The position numbers and the translations under genes were made by a program. This document shows, piece by piece, positions 27,158 through 35,169 of a stretch of DNA of 64,000 bases. Positions within the stretch are counted from its first letter, which is position 1. Each line of letters opens with the position of its first letter. The stretch spans positions 62,001 through 126,000 of the forward strand of contig CAJTCL010000002.1 of assembly GCA_910575005.1 (NCBI GenBank). The letters are read 5' to 3'. This DNA comes from Lachnospiraceae bacterium (GTDB taxonomy: Bacteria; Bacillota; Clostridia; Lachnospirales; Lachnospiraceae). A model generated the notes under the pieces. That model ran no database searches. It worked only from the letters and a program-made list of their open reading frames with translations, and was not told the DNA's origin.

Positions 27158-27370
27158 ATGGAGCTAAAAAAAGACCCAGTAGAAGATACAGAAGAATACA
27201 GAGCTGTGGCCGAAGAAGTAGAAAGTATGGCTGAGGCATTGGTAGATCCGAATATAAGATATGGACGATATTTTTTTGTAGAAGAAGAAAAAAAGAGATT
27301 GTTGAAGGAATTATATGATATAGAGTGGAAAACAACTGATGAAATGAATCCCAATTGGGATTTTATTTAG
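27158..27370 (+). CDS. Small acidic protein of unknown function
   Basis: A 70-residue, strongly charged soluble protein (MELKKDPVEDTEEYRAVAEE) predicted to be helical. AGGAG precedes the ATG at 27158. It follows the previous gene by 10 bp and probably shares its transcript. It has no motif I recognise. A hairpin follows at 27417-27469. Confidence 0.5.
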   Translation: MELKKDPVEDTEEYRAVAEEVESMAEALVDPNIRYGRYFFVEEEKKRLLKELYDIEWKTTDEMNPNWDFI

Positions 27371-27416
27371 GGTTATAGACAAGTTGTATTTATCAATATG
27401 ATTAATGGTTTATGAA

Positions 27417-27469
27417 AGCGAAATACCCAGAGTATAAATAGAAGATTTGTGAGAAGGGTGTATTTCGCT
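27417..27469. terminator. Inverted repeat, possible terminator or element
   Basis: AGCGAAATACCC (27417-27428) pairs with GGGTGTATTTCGCT (27456-27469), with one bulged base. It lies between two immunity-like genes. It may end the upstream transcript, although no clear T run follows. Confidence 0.45.
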
Positions 27470-27547
27470 CTGCGAGGCGGTATAATATTTGATTAATGAG
27501 AACAGATAAAGAAGTAGTTTATTACATATCATTTGGAGATAAGATGT

Positions 27548-28258
27548 ATGGAAGATTGGCGATATATTAATAGTCAAAGAGATATTGAAGAATTTGTAAA
27601 AGAAACAATGGGAATGCACGATACTGTTATGGTTGGATTGGATTATATGGCTGGTACATGGGGCGACGATATGGCAACCTATTTTTCAGGTCCTAACAGT
27701 AAAAATTTAAGGGTAATATTCACTAGTCCGTGGACTAATGGTAATATAGAGATGATTTTTGAAACGGTATGCAGATTTAATGTTTCCGGTTGGCAGGAGT
27801 GTTATTCTGATGAGATTTTGGAATGTTCTATCAGCTTGGAAAAGTTGAAAAAGAACTCGGATGAGATATATGTAATTTGGACGTCGGGCGGAACGCCTAG
27901 GGCATGTGGAAAAGAAGAATTACTTTTAGAACCGATTGATACATATATAATATCAAAACGTGTCAGGTGGAGAATTACTAAATTGAATTACAAATGCCCG
28001 TGTTGCGGTTACTATACTTTTGGGCATCCACCGATGGGCGAATTGGATAATTGTCCTGTTTGCTGTTGGTTTGATGATACAGAATGTTTAGGAGATTTGG
28101 ATTATGTAAATGCCTGCTTGGGAATAAGTCTAAGACAGGCAAGAAAGAATTTTCTTGTAAAAAGAGCCTGTAAAGATGAGTTTATGTCAGAAGTTAGATT
28201 GCCATTGGAAAATGAATTGGATGGTATTAATTGGATTATTCCAAGTAAGAAGTGGTAA
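27548..28258 (+). CDS. Protein with C-terminal Cys-rich CPCC domain
   Basis: The 236-residue protein has an unassigned N-terminal half (TWGDDMATYFSGPN, FTSPWTNG) and a zinc-binding-like C-terminal half with YKCPCCGYYTF, then CPVCCWFDD, the pattern of the Cys-rich CPCC family. CPCC domains recur in genes beside polymorphic toxins. ATG 27548 is chosen with GGAG 9 bp upstream; a TTG at 27533 is the alternative. The gene is AT-rich. An immunity or accessory role is an inference. Confidence 0.6.
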   Translation: MEDWRYINSQRDIEEFVKETMGMHDTVMVGLDYMAGTWGDDMATYFSGPNSKNLRVIFTSPWTNGNIEMIFETVCRFNVSGWQECYSDEILECSISLEKLKKNSDEIYVIWTSGGTPRACGKEELLLEPIDTYIISKRVRWRITKLNYKCPCCGYYTFGHPPMGELDNCPVCCWFDDTECLGDLDYVNACLGISLRQARKNFLVKRACKDEFMSEVRLPLENELDGINWIIPSKKW

Positions 28259-28403
28259 GTGTTTCCCTTATCTGTTACTCACAAGGGAAAAAATAAGGGA
28301 AAAGTGCAAATTACATAGGGGCTGATGGGCGGGAAAGCCCGTAAATACTAGAAAGTTAGAGAAATACACGCGCAATAAGAATTTAACAAAGAGGTGAGGG
28401 TCA

Positions 28404-28748
28404 ATGGAAAACGATATTGAATATGTACAACTATTTATGCAATATGAATCTGATGATATACCTATGGTATTCTTTTATGAAGTGGACTTGAAGGATGACC
28501 GTTTTGCTCTTAGAGAGATACGCGTCTTTGCAAACAGGGCCGTAAAGCTTGATGATGACCCATATAGTGATGTCATAGAAATGTGTCCAATCCCAACCGT
28601 TGATGAACTTAACGCAAAAGTATGGGGAGAAGGCTTCTATGCAGTTATTATTTCCAGAGAAGAATTTAACGAAATATGGAACACTGGAATTTATAGAGGG
28701 AACCTGACTGCATCGGAATTTCAGTTTGAAGAATTGTCAGGTAAGTAA
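28404..28748 (+). CDS. DUF6881-like small protein, likely immunity-type
   Basis: A 114-residue soluble acidic protein. The pattern IPMVFFYEVDLKDDRFALREIRVFANR, read in short pieces, is typical of a family in which an acidic strand pair (YEvD, RevRkI-F) is conserved and whose members are often found in toxin/immunity arrays. The start follows GAGGTGAGGG. It is the last of four small AT-rich genes. The family link is a recollection of pattern, not a search. Confidence 0.55.
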   Translation: MENDIEYVQLFMQYESDDIPMVFFYEVDLKDDRFALREIRVFANRAVKLDDDPYSDVIEMCPIPTVDELNAKVWGEGFYAVIISREEFNEIWNTGIYRGNLTASEFQFEELSGK

Positions 28749-28775
28749 GAATTTAGTAATCAAACGTAAGAATAA

Positions 28776-28910
28776 GCATTTTACTTCTTAAGCAGTGGGA
28801 GCACAATTCCGAAAAATGTGCTAAAACATCTGCGTGAGATACCGGAACGCAATAAGCAGAAACCACTTCAAAAACAGCGTAAAAAGTCCTTTGAAAGAGA
28901 TGGACGATAG
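28776..28910 (+). pseudogene. Remnant of a basic protein C-terminus
   Basis: A frame without a convincing start codon ends at TAG 28908-28910 and encodes GSTIPKNVLKHLREIPER followed by a Lys/Gln-rich basic tail. It reads like the end of a protein that has been cut off by recombination. I cannot name its family. Its position between the immunity-like genes and the transposon-type KTR gene fits a junction of mobile DNA. Confidence 0.35.
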
Positions 28911-28921
28911 GCATTGAAAAA

Positions 28922-28951
28922 CCGCCGTTATGGTGTTATCCATAGCAGCGG
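28922..28951 (-). terminator. Terminator of the MerR-ABC-KTR operon
   Basis: CCGCCGTTATGG (28922-28933) pairs with CCATAGCAGCGG (28940-28951) through a 12-bp stem with G-U pairs. On the minus strand it is followed by five T residues. Confidence 0.7.
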
Positions 28952-28984
28952 CATACATAATCATTTATTGACTGTAAGCGTGAT

Positions 28985-29128
28985 TTAAATATCCTGAACA
29001 TTGATGATTGTTTCTTTCTTGCACTTCGGACAATACAGAGGGAAATTTTTTAGTTCGGTATTTTCCTGTATCATTGTTCGGGTTTTATTGCCATAGACAG
29101 GGCAAAGTATCCATTGTGTTTTGCTCAA
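28985..29128 (-). CDS. Cys-rich KTR-domain protein, degenerate
   Basis: A 47-residue frame carries GNKTR, ELKNFPLYCPKCKKETIINV, the pattern of the Cys-rich KTR family common in conjugative transposons and resistance operons. The usual first zinc pair is CPVCGNKTR; here it reads CPVYGNKTR, so one Cys is lost. The start is a TTG at 29128 with AGAGGG 5 bp upstream. It follows the ABC permease by 16 bp. The short gene was recognised by eye because it is below the usual size cut-off. Confidence 0.65.
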   Translation of the reverse strand: MSKTQWILCPVYGNKTRTMIQENTELKNFPLYCPKCKKETIINVQDI

Positions 29129-29144
29129 AACTTTTCCCTCTAAA

Positions 29145-29861
29145 CTATTTTGCTTTTTGTTTTTTCAAAACTGTTCCACATACAATTACCGCTGCAAAAA
29201 AGATAAAGATTAGATACCATAGATTTTCAAAGCAAAATCCATGATCCAACATCAATCGGTATCCGCAAGAAGCAGGGAAAATACGCCCTATGGCTTCAAG
29301 AAAATCGGGCAGCAAGTCGATAGGGAACATAATCCCCGAAAGCATAATTGAGGGCAAAAACACTAATTGAGCTATCATCGTCAGTTTCGCTTGATTTTTT
29401 ACCGTCAACCCTAAAACACTTCCAATGCTTAACGACACAATAATGTATATAGCAAGTGCAAGTAAGAAAAACGGAAGTTGTGTCGGCAAAGTTGCTTCAA
29501 ATAGAATAGGGGCGAGTAGCATGATCACAATACAGGTAATCATCAAATGAACAAATGCCGAAAGGAACATTGTAACAAGTCCTAAATAGATAGGTACTCC
29601 GTTTGCTTTATAAACCTTTTTTATGTCGCTTCCGTAAGTTTCAATCAACGACGGCGGTAATCCGATAAATGCCCCCATTGAAACACTCATTACAATCATA
29701 GATTGTATTAGCGTACTTCTCATTTCGGGCATAACGGAAGTAAAAATACCGCCCATAAGGAGAAAGAAAATAAGAGGAACGATATAGCAGGTAACTAAGA
29801 GGGACTTACTTCGTATATCCAATTTCCATTGTAACACTACACCATATAAAAAACCGTTCAT
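29145..29861 (-). CDS. ABC-2 type transporter permease
   Basis: The 238-residue membrane protein has six predicted helices and the ABC-2 pattern near the C-terminus (LPSIMLSGIMFPIDLLPDFLEAIGRIFP), where MLSGIMFP marks drug and antibiotic exporters. The gene overlaps the ATPase stop by 4 bp. The substrate is unknown; such MerR-ATPase-permease trios are often linked to antimicrobial peptide or drug resistance. Codon choice and neighbours suggest acquisition with the KTR gene. Confidence 0.85.
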   Translation of the reverse strand: MNGFLYGVVLQWKLDIRSKSLLVTCYIVPLIFFLLMGGIFTSVMPEMRSTLIQSMIVMSVSMGAFIGLPPSLIETYGSDIKKVYKANGVPIYLGLVTMFLSAFVHLMITCIVIMLLAPILFEATLPTQLPFFLLALAIYIIVSLSIGSVLGLTVKNQAKLTMIAQLVFLPSIMLSGIMFPIDLLPDFLEAIGRIFPASCGYRLMLDHGFCFENLWYLIFIFFAAVIVCGTVLKKQKAK

Positions 29862-30676
29862 TCTGTTTCCCTCCTTGCCATTTCGATAAAATGTTGTTCA
29901 AGTGTACCACGGTCAACTTTAATATCCAATATATGAATTTCTTTTTGTTTCAAATCATTAAGCAAGGAAATTAAAGTATCTTCAATATTATCTGTTTCAA
30001 AAGTGCTGTTTCCTTGTTGCGTTTTGATATGGATAAAATACTTTTTCCCAATCTTATCTGTCAGTTCTGTTGCTGTGCCACAAAAGGCAATATTACCAGT
30101 ATTCAAAATTGCAATGCGGTCACATAAGTTTTCCACTTCTGCCATATCGTGACTTGCCAAAACAATCGTTTTTCCTTGTAACTTGAGTTTGCGAATTTGT
30201 TCGTGAAGTGAAACCCTGCCCAGGGCATCAAGCCCTGCAGTCGGCTCATCGAGAAAAATAATATCTGGATTACCGATAAGTGCAAGAGCGAGATGTAATC
30301 GCCTTTTTTGTCCTGTGGATAGTTGGATGTACTGTTTCTTCTCAATTTCTTTCATGCCAAGGGCGTTAAGCATAGTGAAATCAATCTTTGCCTTGTTCCA
30401 TTTTGAAAATAATCTTACAGCCTCCATCGGTTTGATATGGGCAGGTAAAGAGGATGATTGCAACTGAATACCCATTTTCCCGTTTACCGTAATTGTACCG
30501 CTATCATATTTTCTCAAACCCTCAATACATTCAAGGGCTGTCGTTTTTCCTGCACCATTTACACCGAGCAGAGCGAAAGTTTCTCCCTTTTCGATTTCAA
30601 AATCAAGTCCACCTAGAACAATGTTGCCGCCATAGCTTTTCTTTAATCCACAAACTTGTATTGCACTATTCATCAT
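29858..30676 (-). CDS. ABC transporter ATPase subunit
   Basis: The 272-residue ATPase has Walker A LGVNGAGKTT near residue 38, the signature LSTGQKRRLHLALAL near 120 and Walker B IIFLDEPTAGLD near 140, with the H-loop SHDMAEVE. It is of the CcmA/NatA drug-export type. It overlaps the permease and MerR genes by 4 bp at either end, so all three are translationally coupled. Confidence 0.92.
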   Translation of the reverse strand: MMNSAIQVCGLKKSYGGNIVLGGLDFEIEKGETFALLGVNGAGKTTALECIEGLRKYDSGTITVNGKMGIQLQSSSLPAHIKPMEAVRLFSKWNKAKIDFTMLNALGMKEIEKKQYIQLSTGQKRRLHLALALIGNPDIIFLDEPTAGLDALGRVSLHEQIRKLKLQGKTIVLASHDMAEVENLCDRIAILNTGNIAFCGTATELTDKIGKKYFIHIKTQQGNSTFETDNIEDTLISLLNDLKQKEIHILDIKVDRGTLEQHFIEMARRETE

Positions 30677-31470
30677 TCCACCCCCTCAAACGGATTTTCT
30701 CCAAGTCTTGAAAAGTAGACTTGCAAAGCTGGCTCTAAATAGTCATTTACAATTTTTTGTCTTTCTTCCCAAACATTTGTAGCAGTATCAATATTTCCGA
30801 CCTCCATCAATTTCGGAAGCATATTCATATCACCATTCGTAAATTCCGTAATCAATCCCCAATACTCTTTTACAACTTGTTGGCATTTTTCACTTTCAGG
30901 GGATGCGCTTGCCTTTTGAAGTTCTATAATTTCATCACTCAAACGGTTAAATCTATCCATAAAATTCAAACCGCTTTCCTTATCAAACCGATTACGGATA
31001 TGATCGAGCGTATCGTCATCAAAACGCTTAATGAGATAGTAAGAGTTGTTTTTCATTTGCAGATTGACAATAATATCTGCATACTTCTTAAAATTGACGG
31101 CCTGCATTTGTAACACTTCTTCTTTTAACTGTTCGATTGCTGTCAAAGAAGCAGTTAACTGTTCTATCTTCTCTTGTATGCTATCTGCCTGTTCGGTAAG
31201 GGCGGTTGCCACATCAGTCGGTGTATCTAAAGAAATTAAGCGATGCTTTATATCATCCAAAGAAAAGCCCAATGATTTCAAAGATATAATTTGATGAAGT
31301 ATCACTAAGTCTTTATCTGTATAAAGCCTGCGTCCCCCTTCACTCTCTGCTGAAGGGGATAACAAGCCTTCTTTGTCATAGTATTGCAATGTACGGACAG
31401 TAACTCCTATTTTCTTTGCAACCTCTCCAACTGTCATAAACCCAAGCGGGATGCTTCTGTGTTTTGCCAT
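30673..31470 (-). CDS. MerR-family transcription regulator
   Basis: The 265-residue protein has the MerR winged helix (MTVGEVAKKIGVTVRTLQYYDKEGLLSPS, then GGRRLYTDKDL) and a coiled coil, then a large C-terminal region of the TipAS type (residues 140-260) that can bind a drug-like ligand. Such regulators induce the exporter that follows. The start at 31470 has TAGGAGG 8 bp upstream. It lies at the head of the minus-strand operon; its promoter is expected between 31471 and 31560. Confidence 0.85.
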   Translation of the reverse strand: MAKHRSIPLGFMTVGEVAKKIGVTVRTLQYYDKEGLLSPSAESEGGRRLYTDKDLVILHQIISLKSLGFSLDDIKHRLISLDTPTDVATALTEQADSIQEKIEQLTASLTAIEQLKEEVLQMQAVNFKKYADIIVNLQMKNNSYYLIKRFDDDTLDHIRNRFDKESGLNFMDRFNRLSDEIIELQKASASPESEKCQQVVKEYWGLITEFTNGDMNMLPKLMEVGNIDTATNVWEERQKIVNDYLEPALQVYFSRLGENPFEGVE

Positions 31471-31641
31471 AATTATCTACCTCCTATCAAGTATTATACA
31501 TCATTACGCTGCGTCACAAACAAGACCTTTTTCAAAAAAATTGTGGTAGAGATTTCTCCCTGCCGACTTTTTACTTATGCAAAGATCATTTCCTTTTCTA
31601 CAATTCAAAGCGTTCCTCCGCCTGTTTATCTGATTAATCTC

Positions 31642-31670
31642 TTGACATTTTTAGGAGAAGATATTATAGT
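31642..31670 (+). promoter_or_regulatory. Sigma-A promoter of the TrmB-decarboxylase operon
   Basis: TTGACA (31642-31647) and TATAGT (31665-31670) are separated by 17 bp. Just downstream, TAGTACTA (near 31678) is an 8-bp palindrome that could be an operator for the TrmB-type regulator. The rest of 31471-31641 shows nothing recognisable. Confidence 0.65.
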
Positions 31671-31741
31671 ATTCCTGAATAGTACTACTAAAAGGAAAAT
31701 AATTCTGCAGAGGACATCGAGTAGAAAGAGGTACATATGCT

Positions 31742-32485
31742 ATGGAAGAAAAAAATCTGATTGAACATTTGACTGCCTTTGGACTGACCAGGCAGGAAGC
31801 TTTCGTTTATCTGGAATTATTTCGTTCTGGGACAAGCAATGGTTATGAGATTGCCAAGTGTACTGGAATTTCCAGATCTAATGTTTACAAGGCATTGGAT
31901 GGACTGGCAGACAAAGGAGGAGCTTATGTGACGGAAGGGGCATCCCGCAAATACACGGCAGTGGATATAGAGGAATTTTGTCAGAACAAGATTCGCAGTC
32001 TGGACGTGCGCAAAGAGCTTCTCTCAATTCATATGCCCAGGGAAAAAGAAGAGAGAGCGGGATATTTTACGATCAGCTCTGATGCAAATATAGCGGATAA
32101 GATTAGAAATATGCTCAATAGAGCAAGAAAACGCGTCTATTTGTCTATGTCTGCCAGTTTGCTGGGAGAGTTCCAAGAGGAACTGGAATATTTGACGGAA
32201 CGGAAGATAAAAGTTGTAGTGATTACCTCCTCAATCAGAGACAGAAAAGCAGAGGACAGGGAGCATTCTTTACAACAAAAAGGGATTCAGATTTACCATA
32301 CAGAGGACAAGAAAAACCAGATTGGAATTATTGTGGATTCCAGGCAAGTACTCACTGGTGAGTTGGGCAAAGGAAGAGATAGTACGTGCCTCTATTCTGG
32401 GCAGAAAAATTTTGTGCAGGTATTTAAGGATTCCATGAGAAATGAAATTCGCCTGCTGCAACTGGAAAAGGATAGTAGTAAATAG
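31742..32485 (+). CDS. TrmB-family transcription regulator
   Basis: The 247-residue protein starts with the TrmB winged-helix pattern (LTAFGLTRQEAFVYLELFRSG, then GISRSNVYKALDGLADKG). The remaining part has a PLD-like ligand domain (KIRNMLNRARKRVYLSMSASL). TrmB regulators usually respond to sugars. Directly downstream is a PLP decarboxylase, so this may control amino-acid metabolism. The start is ATG 31742 with AGAGG upstream. Confidence 0.8.
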   Translation: MEEKNLIEHLTAFGLTRQEAFVYLELFRSGTSNGYEIAKCTGISRSNVYKALDGLADKGGAYVTEGASRKYTAVDIEEFCQNKIRSLDVRKELLSIHMPREKEERAGYFTISSDANIADKIRNMLNRARKRVYLSMSASLLGEFQEELEYLTERKIKVVVITSSIRDRKAEDREHSLQQKGIQIYHTEDKKNQIGIIVDSRQVLTGELGKGRDSTCLYSGQKNFVQVFKDSMRNEIRLLQLEKDSSK

Positions 32486-32518
32486 AGACATTCAGAGAAT
32501 AAAGGAGTGCACCATATT

Positions 32519-33793
32519 ATGAAGAAAGAACCATTTGTGACAAATGAGCAGTTGAAAGAAATTGTAAAAAAATATCCCACGCCATTTCATCTCTATGATG
32601 AGAAAGGAATCCGCGCCAATGCACAGGCATTGCGAGAAGCCTTTTCCTGGAATAAGGGTTTTAAAGAATATTTTGCGGTTAAGGCCACACCAAATCCATT
32701 TTTAATCAATATTTTAAAGGAATATGGCTGCGGCTGTGACTGTTCTTCCTTGACAGAGTTGATGCTTGCCGATGCGCTGCATTTTTCAGGGGAGGATATT
32801 ATGTTTTCTTCCAATGCCACGCCAGCCGAAGAATTTCAGTTTGCCGAAGAGATTGGAGCACTGATCAACCTTGATGATTTTACGCATATTGATTTTCTGG
32901 AAAAGACGATTGGCCATATTCCAGAAACCATTAGCTGCCGTTATAATCCAGGTGGACTGTTTAAGATCAGCAACAGCATTATGGACAATCCTGGAGATGC
33001 CAAATATGGGTTTACCACAGAGCAGATGTTTGAGGGATTTCGCGTTTTAAAGGAAAAGGGCGCCAAGTATTTCGGAATTCATGCATTTTTGGCAAGCAAT
33101 ACTGTGACCAATGAATATTATCCAATATTGGCAAAGACTTTGTTTGAGGTAGCTGTAAAGTTAAAAGAAGAAACAGGGGCAGATATCCGCTTTATCAATC
33201 TCTCTGGTGGAATCGGCATTCCCTATTATCCTGACCAGGAGCCAAACGATATCAAGGCAATTGGTGAAGGGGTGCGCAAAGTATATGAGGAAATTCTAGT
33301 TCCCGCAGGTATGGGCGATGTGGCAATTTACACAGAATTGGGACGTTACATGATGGGGCCGTATGGATGTCTTGTGACAACTGCAATTCATGAGAAGCAT
33401 ACCCATAAAGAATATATTGGCTGTGATGCCTGTGCCGTAAATTTGATGCGTCCAGCTATGTATGGCGCTTACCATCATATTACAGTTATGGGCAAGGACA
33501 ATAGTGTCTGTGATCATAAATATGATATTACAGGTTCTCTCTGTGAAAATAATGATAAATTTGCAATTGACCGCATGCTGCCCAAGATTGACAAGGGTGA
33601 TTTACTGGTCATTCATGATACTGGAGCGCATGGATTTTCAATGGGTTATAATTACAATGGCAAATTAAAATCTGCTGAAGTATTGTTGAAAGAGGATGGC
33701 AGTACACAATTGATTCGTCGGGCAGAGACACCAGAAGATTATTTTGCAACATTTGACTGTTTTGATATATTAAAGGATATGAAACAAAGATAA
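32519..33793 (+). CDS. Diaminopimelate-decarboxylase-like fold-III PLP enzyme
   Basis: The 424-residue enzyme has the PLP lysine in YFAVKATPNP near residue 53, SGGIG for the phosphate loop, ELGRYM, YGAYH and CENND, which stand in for EPGR and CESGD of standard LysA. These changes at the phosphate and substrate sites, plus a partner TrmB gene, suggest a second decarboxylase with a specialised substrate rather than housekeeping LysA. Start ATG 32519 with AAGGAG upstream; GTG 32507 overlaps that site and is unlikely. Lysine synthesis genes are not nearby. Confidence 0.75.
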   Translation: MKKEPFVTNEQLKEIVKKYPTPFHLYDEKGIRANAQALREAFSWNKGFKEYFAVKATPNPFLINILKEYGCGCDCSSLTELMLADALHFSGEDIMFSSNATPAEEFQFAEEIGALINLDDFTHIDFLEKTIGHIPETISCRYNPGGLFKISNSIMDNPGDAKYGFTTEQMFEGFRVLKEKGAKYFGIHAFLASNTVTNEYYPILAKTLFEVAVKLKEETGADIRFINLSGGIGIPYYPDQEPNDIKAIGEGVRKVYEEILVPAGMGDVAIYTELGRYMMGPYGCLVTTAIHEKHTHKEYIGCDACAVNLMRPAMYGAYHHITVMGKDNSVCDHKYDITGSLCENNDKFAIDRMLPKIDKGDLLVIHDTGAHGFSMGYNYNGKLKSAEVLLKEDGSTQLIRRAETPEDYFATFDCFDILKDMKQR

Positions 33794-33821
33794 TGCCGAA
33801 ATCAGAAAAAGAGGATATGTC

Positions 33822-34145
33822 ATGATTGAACGCAAAGATATATTATCCCTTCCTTATCTGAAAAAAGCCGCTTTTACCGGAAGCTATCAGGGATTACGCT
33901 TCCGGTTTATGGCTGTAAAAAGAGAGATTAAGAGCCAGGAAGGAAATGAAAAGGGCGAGGAAAAACAGATTTTGGAACTTACTGCATGGGAAGGCCCATA
34001 TGGATTTGAGGCTACCGCAGAAGAAAAAAAGCAACATATAGAAGTAGATTTTTCAGAAGAAGGAATCCAAACGGGGATTGATTGGTTAAATGAATTGTGG
34101 GCGGCAGAGCCAGAAAGATGGCGGGCAGCAAGGGTGAAGTGGTGA
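33822..34145 (+). CDS. Small uncharacterised protein next to the decarboxylase
   Basis: A 107-residue soluble protein (MIERKDILSLPYLKKAAFTG), rich in charged residues and ending in WLNELWAAEPERW. It begins 28 bp after the decarboxylase stop and likely shares its transcript. No known motif was seen. Conserved-looking aromatic residues suggest a folded domain. Confidence 0.55.
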   Translation: MIERKDILSLPYLKKAAFTGSYQGLRFRFMAVKREIKSQEGNEKGEEKQILELTAWEGPYGFEATAEEKKQHIEVDFSEEGIQTGIDWLNELWAAEPERWRAARVKW

Positions 34146-34176
34146 TCAGCAGTAAAGAAAAAAGGAGATAAATGGT

Positions 34177-34578
34177 ATGGAAGAACTCGCTATTCACTTT
34201 CTCAATGATGAGGACGAGCCTGTTACACAAGAATCAGTTGATAAACTGATTCGCAAAATTCGTAATAATCACTGCAGATTTGCATGGTTAGCCTTGGATG
34301 AATACGGCGAAGAGGATTTTCTTTCTGTGGATATTGATAACGGTTGGGCGGCTCTTACTTTTCATACATGGGATGAAGAAGGGGACGCTCATATGTATCA
34401 GCCTGTCAATCCTTGGTATGATGCCTTGAAAGAGGAAGCACCGGTGAACATTGGCGGACAAACTCCGGTTCTTAAGCGAAACGCACTGAATGATTTAAAT
34501 CTGGCTGCCGAATGTGTGCTCCATTTTGCTAAAACTGGGGAGTTATATTCCGATTTGAAGTGGGAGGAAGTGGAGTAA
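34177..34578 (+). CDS. Uncharacterised protein, possibly immunity-type
   Basis: A 133-residue acidic protein beginning MEELAIHFLNDEDEPVTQ, with ADEYGEEDFLSVDI-like repeats of Asp and Trp and the pair NGWAALTFHTWDEEG. Its composition and small size resemble immunity proteins of contact toxins (Imm1-like), but no firm family assignment is possible. An AAGGAG site precedes the ATG. It ends the cluster begun at 31742. The following 150 bp hold a small CCACCT/AGGTGG hairpin (34683-34696). Confidence 0.5.
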   Translation: MEELAIHFLNDEDEPVTQESVDKLIRKIRNNHCRFAWLALDEYGEEDFLSVDIDNGWAALTFHTWDEEGDAHMYQPVNPWYDALKEEAPVNIGGQTPVLKRNALNDLNLAAECVLHFAKTGELYSDLKWEEVE

Positions 34579-34730
34579 GGAATATTTCTAAAGTCAAATT
34601 TCAATTTATGGAACTGACAAGTTACTATAATGTCTAAAAGTGTATGTTAAGAAAATTGTGATTGATACTGGGAAGTAACTTACCACCTAGAGGTGGGAGT
34701 TATCTCGTTTGATATATACGATAATTGTTT

Positions 34731-34762
34731 TTATTAGGAAATCCGAAGGAATTTCCTAATAA
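34731..34762. terminator. Bidirectional terminator before tRNA-Leu
   Basis: TTATTAGGAAAT (34731-34742) is the exact reverse complement of ATTTCCTAATAA (34751-34762). With T and A runs on its flanks it can end the tRNA-Leu transcript on the minus strand and the upstream genes on the plus strand. Confidence 0.75.
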
Positions 34763-34811
34763 AAAATGCCGAAGCTCTCTAGTATTACAAGAGCCTCAGC
34801 ACTTGGGATAA

Positions 34812-34894
34812 TGCCGGCAATGGGACTTGAACCCATACGTGGTTGCCCACAACAGATTTTGAGTCTGCCTCGTCTGCCATTCCGACACGCCGGC
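34812..34894 (-). tRNA. tRNA-Leu(CAA)
   Basis: On the minus strand the sequence folds as a tRNA with a seven-base acceptor stem (GCCGGCG with TGCCGGC, discriminator A), a long class II variable arm (GTGGGCAACCAC) and T-arm GGGTTCAAGTCCC. The anticodon loop CTCAAAA gives anticodon CAA, reading UUG. CCA is not encoded. tRNA-Leu genes are common sites for integration, and accessory genes lie on both sides. Confidence 0.93.
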
Positions 34895-35169
34895 ATTTGT
34901 CTTTGTTTAATTCCTCAGACAAATATATATTAGCATACTTGTAAGAAAAAAGCAAGAGTTTTTTTGAAAAAATTTATAATAAATGATAGTGTAAAATTCT
35001 AGTCATTCAAAAGCGGCATGGAAGATAAAAATATGCAAGTAAAGTTACACTGTCCTTGTGTACCATTTTCATTGTAAACACAGATATTTTTTTGTATAAT
35101 TGAAATATAACAAGAGTAAGTGAATCGTATGTCTTATATAAAACTGTAATGAATAAGTGAGGTAGAAAA

